64,000 nucleotides of DNA from Gordionus sp. m RMFG-2023 (Eukaryota; Nematomorpha; Gordioida; Chordodea; Parachordodidae), in assembly GCF_954871325.1 (NCBI RefSeq), contig NC_088779.1, forward strand, positions 14,076,846 to 14,140,845, written 5' to 3'. The stretch's first letter is position 1. Every line of letters begins with the position of its first letter. The translations under genes and the position numbers were made by a program. Positions 45,277 through 59,900 of this stretch are shown here, one piece after another. The notes beneath the pieces are model-generated. The model was not told where the DNA came from. It searched no databases and worked only from the letters and a program-made list of their open reading frames with translations.

Positions 45277-46774
45277 AGGAACCAACATTTATCGATAGCC
45301 AAAAGGGCAACTCATTGCTCTTTTTTTTAAATTTTCTTTACCGTTATAACGGTACATACAGGAATACAATTAACTACCGTTGTCTAAAAGCTGATTGTAA
45401 AGTGACGTGTATATATATTCAAGGATACACAATATCCAAAATGCATGAACATCAAAATCATGCTATACTTTTTCACAAATTAAAAACTTTGCAAACAGTA
45501 AAAGCAACGGTACAACAAAATCCTTTAGATACAAGGATGAATATCTATCTAAAGGCATTAAACCAACAATGCTCTGAAGATCCAGATATAATCAATTATC
45601 CAGGAGCCTTACCACCTTTTATTTCCGTTAAAAATGCGATTAACCGTATTTTAAAACAAACCAGGCCAAATATTCCCATTAGCAATGACACAATTGTATT
45701 GACCACTGAATTGATAACAACATTCAGTGGTGATAGCTTCTTAATAAAAAACAATAATAACAAACTTATTGTATTTGGGTCTGTCATGTTAGTCAGTTTA
45801 TCTTCCTATACAAAATTCATTTATATGGATGGGACTTTTTACACATGTCCACGTTTTTTAGCCAATTATATACTATACATATCATGTATAATCAAACGAT
45901 GATCCCTACCATATAAGCACTTCTTCCAGATAAAAGGAAGGAGTCATATATTGAGCTATTTCAAATAATCGTGGAATATGGGACATTGAATGGTATCCAG
46001 TTTTCACCAGACATGGCACAAACCGACTATGAAGCAGGAGCGATATCTGCTCTACAATTTGTATTTCCCAATATTTTAGTAAAGGGTAAAGTTTAAATTA
46101 TATACAGTTGTATAATTTATTTTTAGGCTGCTTCTTCCACTTTACGCAGGCCATTTGGCGTAAAGTTCAGCATTTAGGTGTAGTCAAGCAGTATAAAGAA
46201 GAGACTGCTGTATACACTATTGTTCGAAGGATGAGTGTATTACCTTTATGCAAGAGAGAGGACATTCAAGTGGTCCGTGATTCTTGTGTAGATCTAGCAG
46301 CCAATGACCCGTTAATATTAAGTTTCTTAATATATATGGATACTACCTGGATAAATTCTGATGCAATCTTTCCTCATCAAATTTGGACCAGGTAATTATT
46401 TCATTTTTATTAATTCCTCACAATTCATATAAAAGTTTATAATATTTTTAACATTTAATACATTGTTTGGTGTTAGGTATAAGATTCAAGGTCCTCGCAA
46501 TAATAATCATCTCGAAGGATATCACCATTCCCTCAAGCGAATGGCAAAAAATGCTCATCCGGACATATATTCATTAATTCGCGTTTTAAAAGATAACCAA
46601 CGCCTGACAGAACTTAAAGTTATACAAATCAATAACGGGGAAATAGTTACGGAGAAAAATAAAAAATATATGATATTTAATAAAAAAATTGTAAACTTAA
46701 CAGCATTATATGATATTACTTCTAATTTATTTTTTTTTATTGATAAAGTGTCTGATTTAATAAAATCATATTAA
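45277..46774 (+). pseudogene. FLYWCH/MULE transposase, three exons
   Basis: A Mutator-like transposase. Exon 1 (from 45277 after TATTTTAG) begins with a FLYWCH finger: TFIDSQKGNSLLFFLNF, YRYNGTYRNTINYRCLKADC, then HEHQNHA. The MULE core follows, with the first catalytic Asp in YMDGTFYTCPRFLANY and the second in TDYEAGAISALQFVFPN. A 41-bp intron (46086-46126) leads to CFFHFTQAIWRKVQHLG. An 85-bp intron (46392-46476) leads to GPRNNNHLEGYHHSLKRM, carrying the third acidic residue. One frame shift lies near 45885 and one in-frame TAA shortly after (near 45914), so this copy is inactive but young-looking. The upstream limit and terminal repeats were not found. Confidence 0.85.
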
Positions 46775-47669
46775 ATATATATTATTAAATTTAAAATAGT
46801 TGTAGATATATTGTTAATAAAAAATTTAATATAAAATTGATAAAAAAGACCAATATACTTGGTGTTTCGATTGAAATGATACTTTATTTTACTTATTCAT
46901 AACTTAGTAAATTTTTTGTTTATATGACAAGATTTTCACTGGATGTAGATATCTATCATAAATCTATATACAGCATCTACATGAGCGGGAGGGGTAGGAA
47001 CAGTTTGCATCCTATTTTTTGAGGGGGTGGGTGGTAAGCTGCTTTAATGGGGGTAGGATAAAAAAATTTTGGGGTTATCTATTAAATCTTGAGATGAAAT
47101 AAGACAAAATTTATTACTGTAAAAATTAATACTATTATTATGGAATTATTATAATACAATTCATCGACCAAATCTATATATTGCAAACAATCATACACAT
47201 TGTTTTCCAAATAAACTATCCTTTTAAATGTAATTTAAGGTTTAGATATTTCAGCAAGCTCATAATGCCATAATAATTAATTCATTGTAAATAATGGGAG
47301 TTTTAATTGAATTTATTATCTAAAAAATAAATTCTTTATATTCACAAAATATTGATAGATGGTAGTAGAGATATATTAATTTAAGTTATCCTTTATAAAT
47401 TCTTTGAAAAGAATATCAAGTATCAATAAATTAAATAGGTAAAAATAATAATAAAAAGACACCGCCGCCAGGCGGCGGTAATTTTTTAGAAGGTTAGGCA
47501 AAGGTTTTTGAAGGGGGTTTGCCTCCAATGAAAATCCTGACATGTAGACACTGTCTATATACCCCCTCCCCCTAAAAAAAATTCGCAAATAAAAGAATAC
47601 TCCCTCTATAACTTCTCAACTATCATCTCGCTAAATATTATTAATATAAAAAAGTTACTTTTTAAAACA
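46775..47669. other. AT-rich DNA with G-rich and hairpin islands
   Basis: No gene. 46987-47060 is G-rich (GGGAGGGGTAGG, GGGGGTGGGTGG). ACCGCCGCCAGGCGGCGGT at 47461-47479 is a 9-bp perfect GC hairpin with a single-base loop, very unusual in this background, followed by a run of AAGGTTAGGCAAAGG-type sequence. It may be the end of a repeat element. Confidence 0.45.
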
Positions 47670-47782
47670 TGAGGTAGATGTAATTCATCGCATATTATAT
47701 GTTTAGGATCAAGTTATAATTTAAATTAAAATATAACTTGATCCTAAATATATATAATATGCGATGAATTACATCTACCTCA
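47670..47782. repeat. 113-bp palindrome over the cox1 start
   Basis: TGAGGTAGATGTAATTCATC at 47670 is the exact reverse complement of the sequence ending at 47782. The arms then continue with GCATATTATAT and TTTAGGATCAAGTTATA, meeting in AT-rich sequence at about 47726. Only about two indel differences separate the arms. The right arm contains codons 1-8 of the cox1 copy. Confidence 0.9.
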
Positions 47783-47984
47783 CATAAAGGTATTGGTATT
47801 TTATATTTGGATTCTGGTCTGTATTTTTAGGAACTGCCTTAAGAATAATTATCCGAATATGATTGTTACCTCTCATGCCCTAGTGATAATTTTCTTTGCC
47901 ATTATACCTATTTTAGTTGGGGGTTTTGGTAATTGATTAATTCCTTTAATACTTTCATCTCCTGATATATTTCATCATTAGGGT
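47759..47984 (+). pseudogene. Nuclear mitochondrial copy of cox1, 5' part
   Basis: Cytochrome c oxidase subunit I N-terminus, inactive in the nucleus. It starts ATG CGA TGA: MRWITSTSHKGIGILYF, then WSVFLGTAL with TGA read as Trp. After a deletion relative to the family (about 20-25 codons, changing frame) it resumes as NNYPNMIVTSHALVMIFF, then [20 protein letters not shown], again needing TGA for Trp and suiting ATA as Met. Standard-code stops rule out a nuclear gene. It ends where the satellite begins. A recent transfer is likely, because the protein is still easy to read. Confidence 0.88.
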
Positions 47985-50900
47985 CCTAATAATATTATAT
48001 ATATATATTAAAATTTATTATAATATCCCCCTTAAAATATATATTTGTTATTAAGTATTGAATATAACTATTGATAAAATCTTTTATTGCCATTTAAAAT
48101 ATTTTTGTAAAACGCCTTGTTAATAATATAATATGTAATTATATACTAAAATTTATTATAATTTCTCCCTTATATATATTTGTATTAAGTATTTTAACTA
48201 TTGATGAAATTTTTTAATGCTAAAATAATTAAAAATTTATAAAACGCATACTTAATAATATTATATATATATATTAAAATTTATTATAATATCCCCCTTA
48301 AAATATATATTTGTTATTAAGTATTGAATATAACTATTGATAAAATCTTTTATTGCCATTTAAAATATTTTTGTAAAACGCCTTGTTAATAATATAATTT
48401 GTAATTATATACTAAAATTTATTATAATTTCTCCCTTATATATATTTGTATTAAGTATTTTAACTATTGATGAAATTTTTTAATGCTAAAATAATTAAAA
48501 ATTTATAAAACGCATACTTAATAATATTATATATATATATTAAAATTTATTATAATATCCCCCTTAAAATATATATTTGTTATTAAGTATTGAATATAAC
48601 TATTGATAAAATCTTTTATTGCCATTTAAAATATTTTTGTAAAACGCCTTGTTAATAATATAATATGTAATTATATACTAAAATTTATTATAATTTCTCC
48701 CTTATATATATTTGTATTAAGTATTTTAACTATTGATGAAATTTTTTAATGCTAAAATAATTAAAAATTTATAAAACGCATACTTAATAATATTATATAT
48801 ATATATTAAAATTTATTATAATATCCCCCTTAAAATATATATTTGTTATTAAGTATTGAATATAACTATTGATAAAATCTTTTATTGCCATTTAAAATAT
48901 TTTTGTAAAACGCCTTGTTAATAATATAATTTGTAATTATATACTAAAATTTATTATAATTTCTCCCTTATATATATTTGTATTAAGTATTTTAACTATT
49001 GATGAAATTTTTTAATGCTAAAATAATTAAAAATTTATAAAACGCATACTTAATAATATTATATATATATATTAAAATTTATTATAATATCCCCCTTAAA
49101 ATATATATTTGTTATTAAGTATTGAATATAACTATTGATAAAATCTTTTATTGCCATTTAAAATATTTTTGTAAAACGCCTTGTTAATAATATAATTTGT
49201 AATTATATACTAAAATTTATTATAATTTCTCCCTTAAGATATATATTTGTATTAAGTATTTTAACTATTGATGAAATTTTTTAATGCTTTTTAAAATAAT
49301 TAAAAATTTATAAAACGCATACTTAATAATATTATATATATATATTAAAATTTATTATAATATCCCCCTTAAAATATATATTTGTTATTAAGTATTGAAT
49401 ATAACTATTGATAAAATCTTTTATTGCCATTTAAAATATTTTTGTAAAACGCCTTGTTAATAATATAATTTGTAATTATATACTAAAATTTATTATAATT
49501 TCTCCCTTATATATATTTGTATTAAGTATTTTAACTATTGATGAAATTTTTTAATGCTAAAATAATTAAAAATTTATAAAACGCATACTTAATAATATTA
49601 TATATATATATTAAAATTTATTATAATATCCCCCTTAAAATATATATTTGTTATTAAGTATTGAATATAACTATTGATAAAATCTTTTATTGCCATTTAA
49701 AATATTTTTGTAAAACGCCTTGTTAATAATATAATTTGTAATTATATACTAAAATTTATTATAATTTCTCCCTTAAGATATATATTTGTATTAAGTATTT
49801 TAACTATTGATGAAATTTTTTAATGCTTTTTAAAATAATTAAAAATTTATAAAACGCATACTTAATAATATTATATATATATATATTAAAATTTATTATA
49901 ATATTCCCCTTAAAATTTATATTTGTTATTAAGTATTCAATATAACTATTGATAAAATCTTTTATTGCCATTTAAAATATTTTTGTAAAACGCCTTGTTA
50001 ATAATATAATTTGTAATTATATACTAAAATTTATTATAATTTCTCCCTTAAGATATATATTTGTATTAAGTATTTTAACTATTGATAAAATTTTTTAATG
50101 CTTTTTAAAATAATTAAAAATTTATAAAACGCATACTTAATAATATTATATATATATATTAAAATTTATTATAATATCCCTCTTAAAATATATATTTGTT
50201 ATTAAGTATTGAATATAACTATTGATAAAATCTTTTATTGCCATTTAAAATATTTTTGTAAAACGCCTTGTTAATAATATAATTTGTAATTATATACTAA
50301 AATTTATTATAATTTCTCGCTTAAGATATATATTTGTATTAAGTATTTTAACTATTGATGAAATTTTTTAATGCTTTTTAAAATAATTAAAAATTTATAA
50401 AACGCATACTTAATAATATTATATATATATATTAAAATTTATTATAATATCCCCCTTAAAATATATATTTGTTATTAAGTATTGAATATAACTATTGATA
50501 AAATCTTTTATTGCCATTTAAAATATTTTTGTAAAACGCCTTGTTAATAATATAATTTGTAATTATATACTAAAATTTATGTATAATTTCTCCCTTATAT
50601 ATATTTGTATTAAGTATTTTAACTATTGATAAAATTTTTTAATGCTAAAATAATTAAAAATTTATAAAACGCATACTTAATAATATTATATATATATATT
50701 AAAATTTATTATAATATTCCCCCTATAAATATATATTTGTTATTAAGTATTGAATATAACTATTGATAAAATCTTTTATTGCCATTTAAAATATTTTTGT
50801 AAAACGCCTTGTTAATAATATAATATGTAATTATATACTAAAATTTATTATAATTTCTCCCTTAAGATATATATTTGTATTAAGTATTTTAACTATTGAT

Positions 50901-53900
50901 GAAATTTTTTAATGCTTTTTAAAATAATATAAAAATTTATAAAACGCATACTTAATAATATTATATATATATATTAAAATTTATTATAATATCCCCCTAT
51001 AAAATATATATTTGTTATTAAGTATTGAATATAACTATTGATAAAATCTTTTATTGCCATTTAAAATATTTTTGTAAAACGCCTTGTTAATAATATAATT
51101 TGTAATTATATACTAAAATTTATTATAATTTCTCCCTTAAGATATATATTTGTATTAAGTATTTTAACTATTGATGAAATTTTTTAATGCTTTTTAAAAT
51201 AATTAAAAATTTATAAAACGCATACTTAATAATATTATATATATATATTAAAATTTATTATAATATCCCCCTTAAAATATATATTTGTTATTAAGTATTG
51301 AATATAACTATTGATAAAATCTTTTATTGCCATTTAAAATATTTTTGTAAAACGCCTTGTTAATAATATAATTTGTAATTATATACTAAAATTTATTATA
51401 ATTTCTCCCTTATATATATTTGTATTAAGTATTTTAACTATTGATGAAATTTTTTAATGCTAAAATAATTAAAAATTTATAAAACGCATACTTAATAATA
51501 TTATATATATATATTAAAATTTATTATAATATCCCCCTTAAAATATATATTTGTTATTAAGTATTGAATATAACTATTGATAAAATCTTTTATTGCCATT
51601 TAAAATATTTTTGTAAAACGCCTTGTTAATAATATAATTTGTAATTATATACTAAAATTTATTATAATTTCTCCCTTAAGATATATATTTGTATTAAGTA
51701 TTTTAACTATTGATGAAATTTTTTAATGCTTTTAAAATAATTAAAAATTTATAAAACGCATACTTAATAATATTATATATATATATTAAAATTTATTATA
51801 ATATTCCCCTTAAAATTTATATTTGTTATTAAGTATTGAATATAACTATTGATAAAATCTTTTATTGCCATTTAAAATATTTTTGTAAAACGCCTTGTTA
51901 ATAATATAATTTGTAATTATATACTAAAATTTATTATAATTTCTCCCTTAAGATATATATTTGTATTAAGTATTTTAACTATTGATGAAATTTTTTAATG
52001 CTTTTTAAAATAATTAAAAATTTATAAAACGCATACTTAATAATATTATATATATATATATTAAAATTTATTATAATATCCCCCTTAAAATATATATTTG
52101 TTATTAAGTATTGAATATAACTATTGATAAAATCTTTTATTGCCATTTAAAATATTTTTGTAAAACGCCTTGTTAATAATATAATTTGTAATTATATACT
52201 AAAATTTATTATAATTTCTCCCTTAAGATATATATTTGTATTAAGTATTTTAACTATTGATGAAATTTTTTAATGCTTTTTAAAATAATTAAAAATTTAT
52301 AAAACGCATACTTAATAATATTATATATATATATTAAAATTTATTATAATATCCCCCTTAAAATATATATTTGTTATTAAGTATTGAATATAACTATTGA
52401 TAAAATCTTTTATTGCCATTTAAAATATTTTTGTAAAACGCCTTGTTAATAATATAATTTGTAATTATATACTAAAATTTATGTATAATTTCTCCCTTAT
52501 ATATATTTGTATTAAGTATTTTAACTATTGATGAAATTTTTTAATGCTAAAATAATTAAAAATTTATAAAACGCATACTTAATAATATTATATATATATA
52601 TTAAAATTTATTATAATATCCCCCTTATAAATATATATTTGTTATTAAGTATTGAATATAACTATTGATAAAATCTTTTATTGCCATTTAAAATATTTTT
52701 GTAAAACGCCTTGTTAATAATATAATATGTAATTATATACTAAAATTTATTATAATTTCTCCCTTAAGATATATATTTGTATTAAGTATTTTAACTATTG
52801 ATGAAATTTTTTAATGCTTTTTAAAATAATATAAAAATTTATAAAACGCATACTTAATAATATTATATATATATATATTAAAATTTATTATAATATTCCC
52901 CTTATAAATATATATTTGTTATTAAGTATTGAATATAACTATTGATAAAATCTTTTATTGCCATTTAAAATATTTTTGTAAAACGCCTTGTTAATAATAT
53001 AATTTGTAATTATATACTAAAATTTATTATAATTTCTCCCTTAAGATATATATTTGTATTAAGTATTTTAACTATTGATGAAATTTTTTAATGCTTTTTA
53101 AAATAATTAAAAATTTATAAAACGCATACTTAATAATATTATATATATATATTAAAATTTATTATAATATCCCCCTTAAAATATATATTTGTTATTAAGT
53201 ATTCAATATAACTATTGATAAAATCTTTTATTGCCATTTAAAATATTTTTGTAAAACGCCTTGTTAATAATATAATTTGTAATTATATACTAAAATTTAT
53301 TATAATTTCTCCCTTATATATATTTGTATTAAGTATTTTAACTATTGATGAAATTTTTTAATGCTAAAATAATTAAAAATTTATAAAACGCATACTTAAT
53401 AATATTATATATATATATTAAAATTTATTATAATATCCCCCTTAAAATATATATTTGTTATTAAGTATTGAATATAACTATTGATAAAATCTTTTATTGC
53501 CATTTAAAATATTTTTGTAAAACGCCTTGTTAATAATATAATTTGTAATTATATACTAAAATTTATTATAATTTCTCCCTTAAGATATATATTTGTATTA
53601 AGTATTTTAACTATTGATGAAATTTTTTAATGCTATTTAAAATAATTATAAAATTTATAAAACGCATACTTAATAATATTATTATGAAATATATATATTA
53701 AAATTTATTATAATATCTCACCCTTAAAATATATATTTGTTATTAAGTATTGAATATAACTATTGATAAAATCTTTTATTGCCATTTAAAATATTTTTGT
53801 AAAACGCCTTGTTAATAATATAATTTGTAATTATATACTAAAATTTTGTATAATTTCTTATATATATTTGTATTAAGTATTTTAACTATTGATGAAATTT

Positions 53901-56900
53901 TTTAATGCTAAAATAATTAAAAATTTATAAAACGCATACTTAATAATATTATATATATATATTAAAATTTATTATAATATCCCCCTATAAATATATATTT
54001 GTTATTAAGTATTGAATATAACTATTGATAAAATCTTTTATTGCCATTTAAAATATTTTTGTAAAACGCCTTGTTAATAATATAATATGTAATTATATAC
54101 TAAAATTTATTATAATTTCTCCCTTAAGATATATATTTGTATTAAGTATTTTAACTATTGATGAAATTTTTTAATGCTTTTTAAAATAATTAAAAATTTA
54201 TAAAACGCATACTTAATAATATTATATATATATATTAAAATTTATTATAATATCCCCCTTAAAATATATATTTGTTATTAAGTATTCAATATAACTATTG
54301 ATAAAATCTTTTATTGCCATTTAAAATATTTTTGTAAAACGCCTTGTTAATAATATAATTTGTAATTATATACTAAAATTTATTATAATTTCTCCCTTAT
54401 ATATATTTGTATTAAGTATTTTAACTATTGATGAAATTTTTTAATGCTAAAATAATTAAAAATTTATAAAACGCATATTTAATAATATTATATATATATA
54501 TTAAAATTTATTATAATATCCCCCTTAAAATATATATTTGTTATTAAGTATTGAATATAACTATTGATAAAATCTTTTATTGCCATTTAAAATATTTTTG
54601 TAAAACGCCTTGTTAATAATATAATTTGTAATTATATACTAAAATTTATTATAATTTCTCCCTTATATATATTTGTATTAAGTATTTTAACTATTGATGA
54701 AATTTTTTAATGCTAAAATAATTAAAAATTTATAAAACGCATACTTAATAATATTATATATATATATTAAAATTTATTATAATATCCCCCTTAAAATATA
54801 TATTTGTTATTAAGTATTGAATATAACTATTGATAAAATCTTTTATTGCCATTTAAAATATTTTTGTAAAACGCCTTGTTAATAATATAATATGTAATTA
54901 TATACTAAAATTTATTATAATTTCTCCCTTATATATATTTGTATTAAGTATTTTAACTATTGATGAAATTTTTTAATGCTAAAATAATTAAAAATTTATA
55001 AAACGCATACTTAATAATATTATATATATATATTAAATTTTATTATAATATCCCCCTATAAATATATATTTGTTATTAAGTATTGAATATAACTATTGAT
55101 AAAATCTTTTATTGCCATTTAAAATATTTTTGTAAAACGCCTTGTTAATAATATAATTTGTAATTATATACTAAAATTTTGTATAATTTCTTATATATAT
55201 TTGTATTAAGTATTTTAACTATTGATGAAATTTTTTAATGCTAAAATAATTAAAAATTTATAAAACGCATACTCAATAATATTATATATATATATTAAAA
55301 TTTATTATAATATCCCCCTTAAAATATATATTTGTTATTAAGTATTGAATATAACTATTGATAAAATCTTTTATTGCCATTTAAAATATTTTTGTAAAAC
55401 GCCTTGTTAATAATATAATATGTAATTATATACTAAAATTTATTATAATTTCTCCCTTATATATATTTGTATTAAGTATTTTAACTATTGATGAAATTTT
55501 TTAATGCTAAAATAATTAAAAATTTATAAAACGCATACTTAATAATATTATATATATATATTAAAATTTATTATAATATCCCCCTTAAAATATATATTTG
55601 TTATTAAGTATTGAATATAACTATTGATAAAATCTTTTATTGCCATTTAAAATATTTTTGTAAAACGCCTTGTTAATAATATAATATGTAATTATATACT
55701 AAAATTTATTATAATTTCTCCCTTATATATATTTGTATTAAGTATTTTAACTATTGATGAAATTTGTTAATGCTAAAATAATTAAAAATTTATAAAACGC
55801 ATACTTAATAATATTATATATATATATTAAAATTTATTATAATATCCCCCTTAAAATATATATTTGTTATTAAGTATTGAATATAACTATTGATAAAATC
55901 TTTTATTGCCATTTAAAATATTTTTGTAAAACGCCTTGTTAATAATATAATTTGTAATTATATACTAAAATTTATTATAATTTCTCCCTTAAGATATATA
56001 TTTGTATTAAGTATTTTAACTATTGATGAAATTTTTTAATGCTTTTTAAAATAATTAAAAATTTATAAAACGCATACTTAATAATATTATATATATATAT
56101 TAAAATTTATTATAATATCCCCCTTAAAATATATATTTGTTATTAAGTATTCAATATAACTATTGATAAAATCTTTTATTGCCATTTAAAATATTTTTGT
56201 AAAACGCCTTGTTAATAATATAATTTGTAATTATATACTAAAATTTATTATAATTTCTCCCTTATATATATTTGTATTAAGTATTTTAACTATTGATGAA
56301 ATTTTTTAATGCTAAAATAATTAAAAATTTATAAAACGCATACTTAATAATATTATATATATATATTAAAATTTATTATAATATTCCCCTTAAAATATAT
56401 ATTTGTTATTAAGTATTGAATATAACTATTGATAAAATCTTTTATTGCCATTTAAAATATTTTTGTAAAACGCCTTGTTAATAATATAATTTGTAATTAT
56501 ATACTAAAATTTATTATAATTTCTCCCTTAAGATATATATTTGTATTAAGTATTTTAACTATTGATGAAATTTTTTAATGCTTTTTAAAATAATATAAAA
56601 ATTTATAAAACGCATACTTAATAATATTATATATATATATTAAAATTTATTATAATATCCCCCTATAAAATATATATTTGTTATTAAGTATTGAATATAA
56701 CTATTGATAAAATCTTTTATTGCCATTTAAAATATTTTTGTAAAACGCCTTGTTAATAATATAATTTGTAATTATATACTAAAATTTATTATAATTTCTC
56801 CCTTATATATATTTGTATTAAGTATTTTAACTATTGATGAAATTTTTTAATGCTAAAATAATTAAAAATTTATAAAACGCATACTTAATAATATTATATA

Positions 56901-59900
56901 TATATATTAAAATTTATTATAATATCCCCCTTAAAATATATATTTGTTATTAAGTATTGAATATAACTATTGATAAAATCTTTTATTGCCATTTAAAATA
57001 TTTTTGTAAAACGCCTTGTTAATAATATAATTTGTAATTATATACTAAAATTTATTATAATTTCTCCCTTAAGATATATATTTGTATTAAGTATTTTAAC
57101 TATTGATGAAATTTTTTAATGCTTTTAAAATAATTAAAAATTTATAAAACGCATACTTAATAATATTATATATATATATTAAAATTTATTATAATATCCC
57201 CCTTAAAATATATATTTGTTATTAAGTATTGAATATAACTATTGATAAAATCTTTTATTGCCATTTAAAATATTTTTGTAAAACGCCTTGTTAATAATAT
57301 AATATGTAATTATATACTAAAATTTATTATAATTTCTCCCTTATATATATTTGTATTAAGTATTTTAACTATTGATGAAATTTTTTAATGCTAAAATAAT
57401 TAAAAATTTATAAAACGCATACTTAATAATATTATATATATATATTAAAATTTATTATAATATCCCCCTTATAAATATATATTTGTTATTAAGTATTGAA
57501 TATAACTATTGATAAAATCTTTTATTGCCATTTAAAATATTTTTGTAAAACGCCTTGTTAATAATATAATTTGTAATTATATACTAAAATTTATGTATAA
57601 TTTCTCGCTTAATATATATTTGTATTAAGTATTTTAACTATTGATGAAATTTTTTAATGCTTTAAAATAATTAAAAATTTATAAAACGCATACTTAATAA
57701 TATTATATATATATATTAAAATTTATTATAATATCCCCCTTAAAATATATATTTGTTATTAAGTATTGAATATAACTATTGATAAAATCTTTTATTGCCA
57801 TTTAAAATATTTTTGTAAAACGCCTTGTTAATAATATAATTTGTAATTATATACTAAAATTTATTATAATTTCTCCCTTATATATATTTGTATTAAGTAT
57901 TTTAACTATTGATGAAATTTTTTAATGCTAAAATAATTAAAAATTTATAAAACGCATACTTAATAATATTATATATATATATTAAAATTTATTATAATAT
58001 TCCCCTTAAAATTTATATTTGTTATTAAGTATTGAATATAACTATTGATAAAATCTTTTATTGCCATTTAAAATATTTTTGTAAAACGCCTTGTTAATAA
58101 TATAATTTGTAATTATATACTAAAATTTATTATAATTTCTCCCTTAAGATATATATTTGTATTAAGTATTTTAACTATTGATGAAATTTTTTAATGCTTT
58201 TTAAAATAATTAAAAATTTATAAAACGCATACTTAATAATATTATATATATATATTAAAATTTATTATAATATCCCCCTTAAAATATATATTTGTTATTA
58301 AGTATTGAATATAACTATTGATAAAATCTTTTATTGCCATTTAAAATATTTTTGTAAAACGCCTTGTTAATAATATAATTTGTAATTATATACTAAAATT
58401 TATTATAATTTCTCCCTTAAGATATATATTTGTATTAAGTATTTTAACTATTGATGAAATTTTTTAATGCTTTTTAAAATAATTAAAAATTTATAAAACG
58501 CATACTTAATAATATTATATATATATATTAAAATTTATTATAATATCCCCCTTAAAATATATATTTGTTATTAAGTATTGAATATAACTATTGATAAAAT
58601 CTTTTATTGCCATTTAAAATATTTTTGTAAAACGCCTTGTTAATAATATAATTTGTAATTATATACTAAAATTTATTATAATTTCTCCCTTATATATATT
58701 TGTATTAAGTATTTTAACTATTGATGAAATTTTTTAATGCTAAAATAATTAAAAATTTATAAAACGCATACTTAATAATATTATATATATATATTAAAAT
58801 TTATTATAATATTCCCCTTAAAATATATATTTGTTATTAAGTATTGAATATAACTATTGATAAAATCTTTTATTGCCATTTAAAATATTTTTGTAAAACG
58901 CCTTGTTAATAATATAATTTGTAATTATATACTAAAATTTATTATAATTTCTCCCTTAAGATATATATTTGTATTAAGTATTTTAACTATTGATGAAATT
59001 TTTTAATGCTTTTTAAAATAATATAAAAATTTATAAAACGCATACTTAATAATATTATATATATATATTAAAATTTATTATAATATCCCCCTATAAAATA
59101 TATATTTGTTATTAAGTATTGAATATAACTATTGATAAAATCTTTTATTGCCATTTAAAATATTTTTGTAAAACGCCTTGTTAATAATATAATTTGTAAT
59201 TATATACTAAAATTTATTATAATTTCTCCCTTATATATATTTGTATTAAGTATTTTAACTATTGATGAAATTTTTTAATGCTAAAATAATTAAAAATTTA
59301 TAAAACGCATACTTAATAATATTATATATATATATTAAAATTTATTATAATATCCCCCTTAAAATATATATTTGTTATTAAGTATTGAATATAACTATTG
59401 ATAAAATCTTTTATTGCCATTTAAAATATTTTTGTAAAACGCCTTGTTAATAATATAATTTGTAATTATATACTAAAATTTATTATAATTTCTCCCTTAT
59501 ATATATTTGTATTAAGTATTTTAACTATTGATGAAATTTTTTAATGCTAAAATAATTAAAAATTTATAAAACGCATACTTAATAATATTATATATATATA
59601 TTAAAATTTATTATAATATCCCCCTTAAAATATATATTTGTTATTAAGTATTGAATATAACTATTGATAAAATCTTTTATTGCCATTTAAAATATTTTTG
59701 TAAAACGCCTTGTTAATAATATAATTTGTAATTATATACTAAAATTTATTATAATTTCTCCCTTATATATATTTGTATTAAGTATTTTAACTATTGATGA
59801 AATTTGTTAATGCTAAAATAATTAAAAATTTATAAAACGCATACTTAATAATATTATATATATATATTAAAATTTATTATAATATCCCCCTTAAAATATA

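Noticed and set aside
47376-47588. 70-codon minus-strand frame beginning MRIFFRGRGYIDSVYMSG
   Set aside because: Overlaps the GC hairpin island; no family recognised.
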